Assembly (NCBI RefSeq): GCF_016595245.1 | Contig: NZ_JAENHM010000007.1 | Span: 115,830-179,829 of the forward strand | Source of the DNA: Azospirillum endophyticum | GTDB lineage: Bacteria > Pseudomonadota > Alphaproteobacteria > Azospirillales > Azospirillaceae | Length of the DNA stretch: 64,000 nucleotides | Reading direction: 5' to 3' | Part shown: positions 1-9,227 of the stretch, one piece after another | Numbering within the stretch: position 1 is the first letter of the stretch | Layout of the letters: every line of letters begins with the position of its first letter | Notes under the pieces: generated by a model | The model's database searches: none | Told to the model about the DNA's origin: nothing | What the model saw: the letters and a program-made list of their open reading frames with translations, nothing else | Made by a program: the position numbers and the translations under genes

Positions 1-593
1 ACGGGAATCGGGGCGATCACCGCGGAAGCCCCTTGCCGCGAACCGCGCTTGGCCAGACGCAGCAGCTCCGCGTGGATGCGGTTGTTGGCGCCGAGGGTGG
101 ACAGTTCCATGATGCGATCGGTGGCGCCGCGCAGCTTGTCGCACAGGCGCAGCATCATTTCCATCGCCAGTTCCGGATGGGCGGTCACCAAAGCCTGAAA
201 GGGCTTTGCCGGCAGAAAGGCGACCAGCGCCCCATCACCCAGCGCCACGACGGACGCGGAGCGCGGACGGCCATCCAGCGCCGACATCTCCCCCACCAAC
301 TCTCCCGCCTCGATATCGCTGAAGCTGATTTCGCGTCCGCCGGCGGAATGGCTCAGCACCCGTACCCGACCTTCCACCACGAAGGCGACGTCGCGGGTTT
401 CCGCCCAATGGTCGATCAACTGCTCGTCGGCAGCGAAACGGCGCCAGCGGCACTGGCGCGCCACCACGGCCCGCTGTTCGGCTGTCAGCAGGCGCAGCAG
501 GTCGATACGGTCGAGCCCGACGGCCGGCGCCTCCGGTTGGCCGGACGGCTGGCCAGCGACCCGGTTGGCGGCCTGGCTGTCGGATGTGGTCAT
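1..593 (-). CDS. Crp/Fnr-family cyclic-nucleotide-binding regulator, C-terminus cut by the window edge
   Basis: About 197 residues can be read from an ATG at 593 down to the left edge. A low-complexity N-terminus (about 1-28) is followed by a cNMP-binding beta-roll (about 30-145). The phosphate-binding cassette reads GEMSALDGRPRSASVVAL near residues 101-117, close to the GE...RSA pattern of ligand-binding members. The dimerisation helix follows (about 145-168). The helix-turn-helix expected after residue ~170 would lie outside the window, so DNA binding is inferred from the family. The gene diverges from the small membrane protein at 797. The ligand (cAMP or other) cannot be told from sequence. 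No in-frame stop occurs before the edge. Confidence 0.85.
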   Translation of the reverse strand, partial: MTTSDSQAANRVAGQPSGQPEAPAVGLDRIDLLRLLTAEQRAVVARQCRWRRFAADEQLIDHWAETRDVAFVVEGRVRVLSHSAGGREISFSDIEAGELVGEMSALDGRPRSASVVALGDGALVAFLPAKPFQALVTAHPELAMEMMLRLCDKLRGATDRIMELSTLGANNRIHAELLRLAKRGSRQGASAVIAPIP

Positions 594-796
594 TTCGGCC
601 TTCCGCGCGGGACTGTTCCGGCATCGCCCCGGACTGTTCGTTGCCCCAAAGAATAGCGTGACCTGCGCAAAGGTGGAAGGCGCTGTGACCAATGGCCGGT
701 GTCAACCCTCCGTTAACGCCGAACGCGCAGAAGAGGACGACACCTCGCCGACGCGTCCCCCCGTCCGCGGTCTTCCCTGTTGCCGGAGCACCGACC

Positions 797-1198
797 ATGC
801 CCAGCCTGTTCCCCGTGCCCACCGCCCGCCGCATCGACCAGCAACGGCTGTTCTCGGTCGCCCTGATCCCCTTCGCCGCGGCCATCGCCATGGCGAGCAC
901 GGTCGCCGCCACCGGCTTCACCGCCAGCCCTCTGGGCGAGACGAGCAGCACGCTGGGTTTCCTGCTGGACTTCATCAAGCTCTGCTATCTCGCCGTCGCG
1001 ATGGCCCATCTGTCGGGCGCCATCGCCGACCGCACCTGCGGCGGCATGGCCGCCGGACTGTCCATGGACGAGTTCGACGCGCCGGAGCCGATGTCCCGGG
1101 ACGAGTTCTGGCGCGCCTTCCCCAACCATGTCGACGGCGCCGCCATCGCCGGCGCGCTCACCCTGCTGTGCGTGATCGCCGGATCGCTGGTCGGCTGA
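797..1198 (+). CDS. Small hypothetical membrane protein (133 aa)
   Basis: I do not recognise the family. The protein has hydrophobic segments at about residues 19-41, 52-72 and 114-132, so it is probably an inner-membrane protein. A loop of about 75-112 is acidic and contains the only cysteine. I chose the ATG at 797 because a GGAG sits about 9 bases upstream. An upstream in-frame ATG at 692 would add 35 Arg/Pro-rich residues with no good ribosome site. It diverges from the Crp/Fnr gene and lies 83 bases before the DUF502 gene on the same strand. Confidence 0.6.
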   Translation: MPSLFPVPTARRIDQQRLFSVALIPFAAAIAMASTVAATGFTASPLGETSSTLGFLLDFIKLCYLAVAMAHLSGAIADRTCGGMAAGLSMDEFDAPEPMSRDEFWRAFPNHVDGAAIAGALTLLCVIAGSLVG

Positions 1199-1220
1199 CC
1201 CACCGCCCACCAAACGGCAG

Positions 1221-1249
1221 TTGAGAGCGGACCGCGCTTGCCCCACTAT
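1221..1249 (+). promoter_or_regulatory. Possible sigma-70 promoter of the DUF502 gene
   Basis: TTGAGA (1221-1226) is separated by 17 bases from CACTAT (1244-1249), 32 bases before the GTG start at 1282. The -35 matches the consensus at five of six positions; the -10 is weaker. This is inference from sequence only. Confidence 0.3.
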
Positions 1250-1281
1250 GGCACGGACAGACGATCGGCGGATGGGCAGGC

Positions 1282-2136
1282 GTGAGCGGAGATCAGACTG
1301 AACCGAAGGCCTCCGGAAAGGCCCAGGTCAAAGCCCAGACGAAGGCCCAGGAAAAGGCTGGCGCAAAAGGCCAGCCGGCCGAGCCGGCGCGCCACCGCCG
1401 CGAGGGCATCGGGTTGATGGGGCGCCTGCGCGCCTATTTCCTCGCCGGCATCCTGGTGACGGCCCCGATCGCCATCACCGTCTATATCGCCTGGTGGTTC
1501 GTTTCCCTGATCGACGGCTATATCCGCCCGCTGATCCCCAGCGCCTACAATCCCGAGAACTACCTGCCCTTCTCGATCCCCGGCATCGGCGTGCTGGTGG
1601 TCATCGTTGCCGTCACCCTGATCGGCGCCTTCACCGCCGGCTATGTCGGCCGGCTGGTCCTGGGCGTCGGCGAGGGCGTCGTCGGACGCATGCCGGTCGT
1701 CCGCTCCGTCTATGGCGGGGTGAAACAGATCTTCGAGACGGTGCTGGCGAAGAAATCCAATGCCTTCCGCGAGGTGGTGGCGATCCAGTACCCGCGCCCC
1801 GGCGTCTGGTCGCTGGGCTTCATCACCGGCGGTGCCCATCCCGAGGTGCAGCTGCGGCTGGCGGGAGAGGCGGAGGACATCGTCAACGTCTTCATCCCCT
1901 GCGCGCCGCCCACCGCCGGATATCTGGCGATGGTGCCGCGACGCGAGGTGACGGTTCTGAACATGAGCGTGGAGGACGGGCTGAAGCTGGTGATGTCCGG
2001 CGGTATCGTCGTCCCGCCCGAACGCCGCCCCATGCTGGTGGAACGACCGGCCGGCGGCGATGGCGCCCAGACTGGTGACGGGGAGGATCAGCCCGACCGC
2101 AAGGTCTTGGCAGCCGCGTCGCGTTCGAAGAGGTAG
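1282..2136 (+). CDS. DUF502 family inner-membrane protein
   Basis: A 284-residue protein starting at GTG 1282. The N-terminal ~40 residues are Lys/Ala/Gln-rich with a repeated KAQ motif, then come two transmembrane helices at about 50-75 and 100-122. The following cytosolic part includes the segment VVGRMPVVRSVYGGVKQI that is typical of DUF502. The biochemical role of the family is unknown. In alphaproteobacteria DUF502 genes often sit beside recG, as here. The last 49 bases overlap the 3' end of recG on the opposite strand, so the two transcripts would be complementary at their ends. Confidence 0.85.
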   Translation: MSGDQTEPKASGKAQVKAQTKAQEKAGAKGQPAEPARHRREGIGLMGRLRAYFLAGILVTAPIAITVYIAWWFVSLIDGYIRPLIPSAYNPENYLPFSIPGIGVLVVIVAVTLIGAFTAGYVGRLVLGVGEGVVGRMPVVRSVYGGVKQIFETVLAKKSNAFREVVAIQYPRPGVWSLGFITGGAHPEVQLRLAGEAEDIVNVFIPCAPPTAGYLAMVPRREVTVLNMSVEDGLKLVMSGGIVVPPERRPMLVERPAGGDGAQTGDGEDQPDRKVLAAASRSKR

Positions 2137-4169
2137 AGCAGGGTCCGCAGCGCCTGACCGCGCGGGCTGGCAAGATCGGGGTCGCGCTCCACCACCAGCC
2201 TGGCATCGTCGCGCGCCACCGCCAGCAGGTCGCCATGCACCGCGAGGTCCGCCAGCCGGAAACCGGGGAGGCCGGACTGACGGGTGCCCAGCACCTCACC
2301 GGCGCCGCGCAAGCGCAAATCCTCCTCGGCGATGACGAAGCCGTCCTCGGTGTCGCGCAGGGTCTTCAGCCGGGCCCGCGCCGTCTCCGTCAAGTTCGAA
2401 TCGAACATCAGCAGGCAGCTCGACGGCTTCTCGCCACGCCCGACCCGGCCGCGCAGCTGGTGGAGCTGGGCGAGGCCGAAGCGTTCGGCATGCTCGATCA
2501 CCATCACGGTCGCTTCCGGCACGTTCACGCCAACCTCGATCACCGTGGTGGCGACCAGCACGTCCAGGCTGCCCTCGGCAAAGGCGGCCATCACCGCGTC
2601 CTTGTCCGGCCCGCGCATCTTGCCATGGACCAGCCCGACGCGGTCGCCGAAGGTGGCCCGCAGGAAGGCATGGCGCTCGGTCGCGGCGGCGAGGTCGCTC
2701 TGCTCCGATTCGTCGACCAGCGGACAGACCCAATAGACCCGTGCGCCCTCCGCCACCTTGCGCCGGATGCCGTCGACGACCTCCTCCAGCCGGTCGAGCG
2801 CAATGGTGACGGTCTGTACCGGCTTGCGGCCGGCCGGCTTCTCGGTCAGGCGCGAGACGTCCATGTCGCCATAGGCGGTCAAGGTGAGCGTGCGCGGAAT
2901 CGGCGTCGCCGTCATCACCAGCACGTCGACCGCACGCCCCTTGGCCGACAGCTGCAAACGCTGGTGGACGCCGAAACGGTGCTGTTCGTCGATCACCGCC
3001 AGCGCCAGGTCCTTGAAGGCGACATCCTCCTGGAACAGGGCGTGGGTGCCGACCAGCAGCGGAAGCTCGCCGGAAGCAAGCCGGTCGAGCACCGCCTGAC
3101 GGGCCTTGCCCTTGTCGCGCCCGGTCAGCAGGCCGATCTCCACCCCCGCCGCCTTGCACAGCGGCGCCAGGCTTTCGGCATGCTGGCGGGCCAGAATCTC
3201 GGTCGGCGCCATCAGGGCGGCCTGGGCACCGGTTTCCACCGCATTGAGCATCGCCATCAGCGCGACCACGGTCTTGCCGCTGCCGACGTCGCCCTGCAGC
3301 AGGCGCAGCATGCGCCGTTCGGCCGCCATGTCGGCGTAAATTTCCTCCAGCGACGCCGCCTGCGATCCGGTGAGGGAGAAGGGCAGCGCCGCCAGCGCGG
3401 CGCGGCGCAGGCTGCCGTCGCCCCGGGTCGCCCGTCCCGCCAGCCGCCGCTGGCTCGCCCGCACCAGCATCAGCGCCAGCTGGTTGGCCAGCAGCTCGTC
3501 ATAGGCCAGCCGGCAGCGGATGGGAGCCGTGGCGGCCAAGTCCCCCTCGTCCTCCGGCGTGTGGGCGCGCTTGAGCGCGTCGGCCCAGTCCGGCCATTGC
3601 CGGCGGGACAGCCATGCCGGGTCCTGCCATTCCTCAAGCGTTGGGACGTCGCCGAGCGCCGCGCGCACCGCCTTGCGCAGCGTCTTGGCCGGCAGCCCGG
3701 CGGTCATCGGATAGACCGGCTCCACCAGCTCCAGATCGTCCTTCGCATCGACCGGGACGACGGCGTCCGGGTGGGTGATCTGGGCGGTGTCGTTGAACCA
3801 CTCCACCTTGCCGGAAACCACCATGGTGGTCCCCGCCGGGATCTGCTTCGACAGCCAGTCGCCGCGGACATGGAAATAGACCAGCTCCAGCACGCCGGTC
3901 TCGTCGGTGCAGCGGATCTTGTAGGGATGGCGCGGGTTCACCGGCGGCGCATGCGAATCGATTCGCACCGTCAGGGTGGCGATGCGACCGTGCGGTGCCT
4001 GCGCGATCTTCGGCGAGAAGCGGCGGTCGACCACGCCGCAGGGCAGATGCCACAGCAGATCGACCACATGGGCACCGGCCAGCTTCTCCACCAGCTTGCC
4101 CAGCCGGGGGCCGAGGCCGGGAAGGGCCGTGACCGGTTTGAACAACGGAAACAGGATGGCGGGACGCAC
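2088..4169 (-). CDS. recG: ATP-dependent DNA helicase RecG
   Basis: RecG remodels stalled replication forks and branch-migrates Holliday junctions. The protein has an N-terminal wedge/OB region (to about 250) and a DExH helicase core. Walker A reads GDVGSGKT, the DExH box reads IDEQH, and the helicase C-terminal domain contains a QLRGRVGRG motif. Length (693 aa) is normal for the family. I prefer the GTG at 4169, giving a VRPAILFPLFKPVTALPG start like other alphaproteobacterial RecG proteins. A TTG at 4235 would add 22 atypical residues. Transcribed in the same direction as the che cluster but 464 bases away, so probably independent. Its 3' end overlaps DUF502 convergently. Confidence 0.95.
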   Translation of the reverse strand: MRPAILFPLFKPVTALPGLGPRLGKLVEKLAGAHVVDLLWHLPCGVVDRRFSPKIAQAPHGRIATLTVRIDSHAPPVNPRHPYKIRCTDETGVLELVYFHVRGDWLSKQIPAGTTMVVSGKVEWFNDTAQITHPDAVVPVDAKDDLELVEPVYPMTAGLPAKTLRKAVRAALGDVPTLEEWQDPAWLSRRQWPDWADALKRAHTPEDEGDLAATAPIRCRLAYDELLANQLALMLVRASQRRLAGRATRGDGSLRRAALAALPFSLTGSQAASLEEIYADMAAERRMLRLLQGDVGSGKTVVALMAMLNAVETGAQAALMAPTEILARQHAESLAPLCKAAGVEIGLLTGRDKGKARQAVLDRLASGELPLLVGTHALFQEDVAFKDLALAVIDEQHRFGVHQRLQLSAKGRAVDVLVMTATPIPRTLTLTAYGDMDVSRLTEKPAGRKPVQTVTIALDRLEEVVDGIRRKVAEGARVYWVCPLVDESEQSDLAAATERHAFLRATFGDRVGLVHGKMRGPDKDAVMAAFAEGSLDVLVATTVIEVGVNVPEATVMVIEHAERFGLAQLHQLRGRVGRGEKPSSCLLMFDSNLTETARARLKTLRDTEDGFVIAEEDLRLRGAGEVLGTRQSGLPGFRLADLAVHGDLLAVARDDARLVVERDPDLASPRGQALRTLLYLFERDAAAKTLRSG

Positions 4170-4633
4170 GGGCGGGACGCTACCGGGGAAGCCTTCGACG
4201 GTCTCCAGAAAGCCGGGTGGGCAAGGCCGCGTCAAGAGCCCACGTCAAGGGGCGGCGCCGGAGAGGCTGCGGCGGGGCGACCGGATGGGACACGGGAAAG
4301 GCGGGGGAAGAAGGAACGGCGGAACGCACCCGAGGCCAGGGGGCCTATGGTGGGGGGCAACGTCGGCCTTGGATTTGGCTCGGACGCGCTCCGCCGATAG
4401 GTACCGTCCGGAGGCAAACGGGAGAACCGGACGGTCAATCCGATGGCAGGGAACCATCGGGAAGAGACACCAGATAAGAAGACGCTCTACAGTGACGGGC
4501 CGGTGTTTCAGGGGGGCTGGCCCGACCGCGTCACAAGAAGGACATTAGCCCGGCCGCCCTGTCCTCAACCTGACCCGACCATGAAATCCACGTCATGAAC
4601 CGGTGGGTCGGGCCGATCCTTCAGACCGCTTCT
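4170..4633. other. 464-bp intergenic region between cheA and recG with two hairpins
   Basis: No convincing gene was found. Two inverted repeats stand close together: ACCGTCCGG (4403-4411) with CCGGACGGT (4427-4435), and CGATGG (4441-4446) with CCATCG (4454-4459). Neither is followed by a T-run on either strand, so neither is a standard intrinsic terminator. The region must hold the end of the che transcript and the recG promoter, but I cannot place them. Confidence 0.4.
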
Positions 4634-7594
4634 TCAGGCCGGTGCGCCGGCCTCGCGGAGCTGGACCGCGGCAGCCAGCCGATACAGTTCGTCGCCGTCC
4701 AGGATGATGACGATGCGGCCGTCGTTCAGAAGGGAGACTCCCCCCACCCCCGGCACGTCGGCAAGGCCTGGATGGCTTTCGCGCACGAACAGGTCGCCAC
4801 GGCGCAGGAGCTTGTCGATCTCCAGCCCGATGCGGCGGTTGCCATGGCGCAGCACCACGACGAGACACTGTCCGGAACCGGTCGGCGGCCAATCCGCCTC
4901 GGCGGGAAAGCCCAGCGCATCGGCGAGCCGGACCACCGGCAGCACCCGTTTGCGGCGCAGGACGGTCCAGCAACCGGAAACGCGGTGGAAATCCTCGGCC
5001 GCGAAGCCGCAGACCTCCTCGACGAAGCGATCGGGAATCGCCAGCACCTGATCGTCAACCTGGACCAGCAGGGTGCGCAGAATCGCCGCCGACAGCGGCA
5101 GGTCGATCGTGAAGGCGGTGCCCGCCCCTTCCCGCGTACGGATGGCGATGCCGCCGCCCAGCCGGGTGACGGCGTTGCGCACGACATCCATGCCGACCCC
5201 GCGGCCCGATGTCTCGGTCACCGTGTCGGCGGTCGAGAAGCCGGGAGAGAAGATGAAATCGCGCACCGCGTCCGGCGACAGGACAAGGCTGTCCTCCTCG
5301 CCGACCAGCCCCTGGCGGACCGCCTTGGCCCGCACCGCCTCGGCGGCGATCCCCCGGCCGTCGTCGACGATCTCCAACACCACGCGGCTATTGCGCTGGA
5401 AGGCGCGCAAGGAAAGCGTCGCCTGGGCCGGCTTGCCGGCCGCCTCGCGGCCGGCGGGCGACTCGACGCCATGGTCGACGGCGTTGCGGACCATGTGCAT
5501 CAGCGGGTCGTGGAGCATTTCGACCATGCTCTTGTCGATGCGCACCTCGCCGCCTTCGGTGACGAAACGAACCGACTTCCCCTGCACCCGCGCCAACTCG
5601 CGGACGACGCGGGGGAACTGGTTGAACAGGGTTTCGATGGGCACGACTCGCAGGTCCAGCGCCGCTTCCCGCAGGCGATCGACGGAGCGGCTGAGCTGGG
5701 CGTCGAGATCCAGCAGGTCGCGGCGGTGATGTTCGACCGCCTCCCACAGGACGCGCAGGTCGGGGTCGCCGGCACCGAGCCGCTCGGTCAGGGCGGCGAG
5801 CGCGCTCTCTATCCGCAAATCGTTGGCGGTGGCATTCAGCTCTCCCGACAGCAAAACCATGCCGTCGATGCGCGCCATGAAACGGTCGATCGCCTCGCCG
5901 GGAACGCGCAGCACGCCGCCGCCGGGCGACTGTGCCGGGCGGGCGGGCGGAACGGCAGGCGGAGTGGGGAGCGGACCGGCCGGCGGCGGGGTGCCGGGTG
6001 CCGCGGCAGGACTGCCGGCGGGCTGCAATGCGGGTAATCCGGGCGGGCCCAGCGGCGGAGCGGCAACGGCGGCCGTTTCCCCACCATCCTCATCCGGATC
6101 CGGAGGGGTGCAGGGCCGGATGCGCAGGAATCCGCCGCCGGGATCGATGCTGGCCAACGCATCGGCCAAGGCGGGAAGCTCTTCCTGGGAGGCGACCAGC
6201 ACACGCAGCCAAGTTCTGCCGTCGATGAACTCCGGCCAGTTGGTGATCGCGCGCACCTTGCTGCCCATCCACTGGACGAAGCCCGATGCGACCTCCGGCG
6301 AGGTTTCCAGGAAGGCGGTGACTTCGTAGAGCCGCATCGTCGGATCGGCGATGGCGGTGCGCAGATCGGCGGCGCCGTCGGGCGAAAGGAAACGCAGCAA
6401 ACCGGGATCGAGCCCGAAAGCCGACAGCTCGTCGGCGGCCAGCGGCCGGCGCGCCTCCCCGGCTTCCCGTTCGGCGGAGACGGCGTCGACGAAGGCGCGC
6501 AGGCGCCCCTCCAGGGCGGCGGCACCCTCGGCGTCCAGATCCTCGGCCGGCTCGCGCGCCGCCCGGACCCCAAGATCGCCGAGCGCGGTGCGGGCATCGG
6601 CCAACAGGACGGGCCAGCCGGCATGGCCGGCATCGGGGGCGCGGCGCATCACGTCGGCCAGCACCCGCAGCAGGGTGGAGGCGCGCGGCAGGCGGATGAT
6701 CTCCAGTGTCGCCGCCATGCGGTCGAGCAACCCAGCAGTTTCGGCGGCAGCGGACGGATCGGCCAAAGCCGCGGGGACGGCCAGAAGCGCGTCGGCGCGG
6801 GCAGTTCCCTCTGCGAGAAGCTGGGCATTGTGGTCGGCGAGCAGGGTCGCCAGGATCGCCGCGCCGGCATCCTTGCCGGTCAAGCGGCCGATGCGGGCAC
6901 TGGCGGCGGCGACCGCCTGAAGCTCACCGAGAATGGCGTCGGGGTCGCGGGCGGCCAGCGCCTCGCGGAACTGGCGAAAGGTATCGGCGAAGGGAAGGAA
7001 GTTCAGCCGCTCGCAGGCCAATTCGAGCCGGTCGGCGGTATCGTCGACGTCGCGGACCCCCTCGCCGTCCAGGCTGTCGAGGTCGAGCGCCCGGGTCAGC
7101 GTCGCCATGCCGTCATGCAGCAGCCCGACGAACAGGCCCAGCATCCGCTCGCTCTCATGCAGGCGGACCGGCGATGGAGGTGCGGAGGCGGGCTTGACGA
7201 CGGCTCCCTCACCGCCCACGGCGTCGAGCCGTGCCAGCAGACCGGCCGGCACCTGCCCGTCGCGGCGGTCGCGCATGCCGGATTCGGCCAGTGCGCGCAA
7301 CGCGTCAAGCGCCTCCAGCAGCGGGGCGGCGACCTCCCCGGTCAAGGCCAGCGCACCGCTGCGGGCACGCCCGAGAATGGTCTCCGCCCGGTGCGCCACC
7401 GCCTCCATGGCGAAGAGGTCCATGGCGCGGGCCGCCCCCTTCAGCGAATGGAAGGATCGGAAGAGGGCGGCGATCCGCTCCGCCTCCGGCCCGTCGCCGG
7501 GGGTGGCGGACAGCAGTTTTTCCAGCAGGTCGAAATGCTCGCCGGCCTCGACGCCGAACTGCCGCCACAGGGTCTCGATCAGTTCGCTGCTCAT
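4634..7594 (-). CDS. cheA: Chemotaxis histidine kinase CheA, long form
   Basis: CheA autophosphorylates in receptor arrays and passes phosphate to receivers and CheB. The N-terminal HPt domain has the phospho-acceptor His49 in FHSLKGAAR. A long Ala-rich region (about 130-500) follows with no recognisable P2 domain, then a Pro/Ala-rich linker (about 510-575). The dimerisation domain reads GEAIDRFMARIDGMVLLSGEL. The ATPase shows the N-box (MHMVRNAVDHGVE), DDGRG and GRGVGMDVV. A CheW-like domain occupies the C-terminal ~140 residues. At 986 residues it is much longer than the ~650 usual for flagellar CheA, and it has no C-terminal receiver. It is the last gene of the operon, 38 bases after the lone receiver gene. 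Confidence 0.95.
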   Translation of the reverse strand: MSSELIETLWRQFGVEAGEHFDLLEKLLSATPGDGPEAERIAALFRSFHSLKGAARAMDLFAMEAVAHRAETILGRARSGALALTGEVAAPLLEALDALRALAESGMRDRRDGQVPAGLLARLDAVGGEGAVVKPASAPPSPVRLHESERMLGLFVGLLHDGMATLTRALDLDSLDGEGVRDVDDTADRLELACERLNFLPFADTFRQFREALAARDPDAILGELQAVAAASARIGRLTGKDAGAAILATLLADHNAQLLAEGTARADALLAVPAALADPSAAAETAGLLDRMAATLEIIRLPRASTLLRVLADVMRRAPDAGHAGWPVLLADARTALGDLGVRAAREPAEDLDAEGAAALEGRLRAFVDAVSAEREAGEARRPLAADELSAFGLDPGLLRFLSPDGAADLRTAIADPTMRLYEVTAFLETSPEVASGFVQWMGSKVRAITNWPEFIDGRTWLRVLVASQEELPALADALASIDPGGGFLRIRPCTPPDPDEDGGETAAVAAPPLGPPGLPALQPAGSPAAAPGTPPPAGPLPTPPAVPPARPAQSPGGGVLRVPGEAIDRFMARIDGMVLLSGELNATANDLRIESALAALTERLGAGDPDLRVLWEAVEHHRRDLLDLDAQLSRSVDRLREAALDLRVVPIETLFNQFPRVVRELARVQGKSVRFVTEGGEVRIDKSMVEMLHDPLMHMVRNAVDHGVESPAGREAAGKPAQATLSLRAFQRNSRVVLEIVDDGRGIAAEAVRAKAVRQGLVGEEDSLVLSPDAVRDFIFSPGFSTADTVTETSGRGVGMDVVRNAVTRLGGGIAIRTREGAGTAFTIDLPLSAAILRTLLVQVDDQVLAIPDRFVEEVCGFAAEDFHRVSGCWTVLRRKRVLPVVRLADALGFPAEADWPPTGSGQCLVVVLRHGNRRIGLEIDKLLRRGDLFVRESHPGLADVPGVGGVSLLNDGRIVIILDGDELYRLAAAVQLREAGAPA

Positions 7595-7632
7595 GGGTCA
7601 CCGCTCACGGGAGAAGGCGCAGCACCGGGAGG

Positions 7633-8055
7633 TCAGGGCCTAACGGGCGGCGGCAAGCCGGCGGCACGGCGGATGGCGGCGATGATGTCATGGCCCTTCT
7701 TGTGGGCGAGGTCGAGGCTCATGGTGCCGGACGGCTTGGCGATGATCTCGACCGCCCCCAACGCGCGCGCCTCGTTGGCCTCGGGCGAGCCGACCTGGGC
7801 GACGGAGGAGATGATGACGACCTTGGCGCGCGACATCAGCGACAGGTGCTCCATCACCTCCAGCCCCGACATCTCGGGCATCTCGATGTCGAGCAGGACG
7901 ATGTCCGGCTTCAGGCTCTTGACCATCTCCAGAGCCACCTTGCCGTTTTCGGCCGCGCCGACGAGGGACAGCTCGTCGTCCGCGCGCACGATGTCGCCGA
8001 TGATGGTGCGCATCAGCACCGAGTCATCGACCAGCAGGATCGTCGGCTTCGCCAT
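7633..8055 (-). CDS. Stand-alone CheB-like receiver protein
   Basis: A 140-residue single receiver domain with phospho-acceptor Asp56 in LLDIEMPEMSG and the acidic DD pair at 10-11. After the receiver it keeps the sequence AKPSGTMSLDL, which in CheB links the receiver to the methylesterase. It ends about 30 residues later with no esterase domain. It therefore looks like a CheB receiver that lost its catalytic part, rather than a flagellar CheY. The start MAKPTILLVDD at 8055 is preferred over an ATG 12 bases upstream. It lies between cheB (53-base gap) and cheA, so it is probably the output or phosphate-sink receiver of this pathway. Confidence 0.85.
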   Translation of the reverse strand: MAKPTILLVDDSVLMRTIIGDIVRADDELSLVGAAENGKVALEMVKSLKPDIVLLDIEMPEMSGLEVMEHLSLMSRAKVVIISSVAQVGSPEANEARALGAVEIIAKPSGTMSLDLAHKKGHDIIAAIRRAAGLPPPVRP

Positions 8056-8108
8056 GGGTGGGAACATCCTATCTTTGCAGCGCCTGTCGGCTTCCGGATT
8101 CGTTGCGA

Positions 8109-9227
8109 CTATCGGGAAAGGGTGAAGAGGACGTTCAGCTTGCGGGCGATCACCGCGACCGGCAACACCTCCGTGGCGACGCCGGCGCGGATCGCGGACC
8201 TGGGCATGCCGTCGACCGCGCAGGTCGCCGGATCCTGCACCAGGACGGGGAAGCGCCGTTCCGCGAAGGCGGTTGCGCCGGCGGTGCCGTCGTCGCCCAT
8301 CCCGGTCAGGACGACGGCGACGGGCGACTCTGCCGCCTCCGCGGCGCTGCGGAACAACCGGTCCGCCGAGGGATGGTAGATGGCGCCGGCGGGATCGGCG
8401 GCATGAAGGGTGAAGCGCCCGGGGGCGCTGCGTCGCACCGTCCAGTCGGCGCCGCCGCGCAGGATGGCGACGGCCCCCGGCTTCAGGGCCGCACCGTCGC
8501 CGCCCTCCTCCACCGGCCGGCCGAGCGAGCGCGCGAGCGAAGCGGCGAAACCGGTGGTGAAGCTTGCCGGCATGTGCTGCGCAACCACCAGCGGACAGGG
8601 CAACGGGCCGAGTGCGCCCAGCAGTTCCACCAGTGCCACCGGCCCGCCGGTCGACACGCCGACCACGACGAGGTCGGGACGATGGCCGTGGCCGCCGGGA
8701 TGCGGAAGACGGGACGGCGGCGAGAGCGGTTCGGGAATCGCTCCGGCTGCGGGCGCCGGAGCCGAAGCAGGTACGACCTCTGCGGTCTGGTCATCGCTCG
8801 ACGTACCGGTCGAGGCCATGCGCCAGCGCCCCCAGTGGCGCACCTTCTCGGTCAGCTGGCGCTCGATGGACGCCATGTCGAAGGTGACGAAGGAGCTGTT
8901 CTTGCAGACGAAGTCCACCGCTCCGGTCTCCAGCGCACGGATGGTGGCGGCTGCGCCCTCCGACGTCTCGTTGGAGACCATGATGCAGGGGGGGCCCTTT
9001 TCCGCGGCGATGGCCTGTACCGATTCGATGCCGTCCATGATCGGCATGTTCAGGTCCATGGCGACGACATGCGGCTTCAGCTTGCGCGACAGGCGCAACG
9101 CCTCCGCCCCGTTGCGCGCCTCGCCGACGATCTCGATGTCCGGCGCCAGCTCCAGCATCTTGCGCAGCGCGACGCGAACGAAGTTGCTGTCGTCGACCAC
9201 CAGCAGGCGGATGCGCGGATCGGTCAT
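8109..9227 (-). CDS. cheB: Chemotaxis protein-glutamate methylesterase CheB
   Basis: CheB removes methyl groups from receptor glutamates when phosphorylated by CheA. A receiver domain (about 5-125) with Asp58 in AMDLNMP is joined by an Ala/Pro-rich linker to the esterase domain (about 185-370). The catalytic triad is visible: Ser192 in GVSTGGP, His218 in AQHMP, and Asp312 in TGMGDDG. The receiver's end (CKNSSFVTFDM) departs from the usual CheB linker sequence. The start overlaps the stop of the triple CheW gene by four bases (ATGA), which indicates translational coupling. Confidence 0.95.
   Translation of the reverse strand: MTDPRIRLLVVDDSNFVRVALRKMLELAPDIEIVGEARNGAEALRLSRKLKPHVVAMDLNMPIMDGIESVQAIAAEKGPPCIMVSNETSEGAAATIRALETGAVDFVCKNSSFVTFDMASIERQLTEKVRHWGRWRMASTGTSSDDQTAEVVPASAPAPAAGAIPEPLSPPSRLPHPGGHGHRPDLVVVGVSTGGPVALVELLGALGPLPCPLVVAQHMPASFTTGFAASLARSLGRPVEEGGDGAALKPGAVAILRGGADWTVRRSAPGRFTLHAADPAGAIYHPSADRLFRSAAEAAESPVAVVLTGMGDDGTAGATAFAERRFPVLVQDPATCAVDGMPRSAIRAGVATEVLPVAVIARKLNVLFTLSR

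Noticed and set aside
2235..4400. A 721-codon plus-strand frame opposite recG
   Set aside because: The minus strand encodes a complete RecG with all helicase motifs; the plus frame has Gln/Arg/Gly-rich shadow composition.
4403..4459. Hairpins after cheA considered as an intrinsic terminator
   Set aside because: Neither hairpin is followed by a T-run on the minus strand and they lie more than 170 bases after the cheA stop.
4595..8125. Two long plus-strand frames opposite cheA and the receiver gene
   Set aside because: Antisense shadows of genes with clear catalytic motifs; no recognisable domains.
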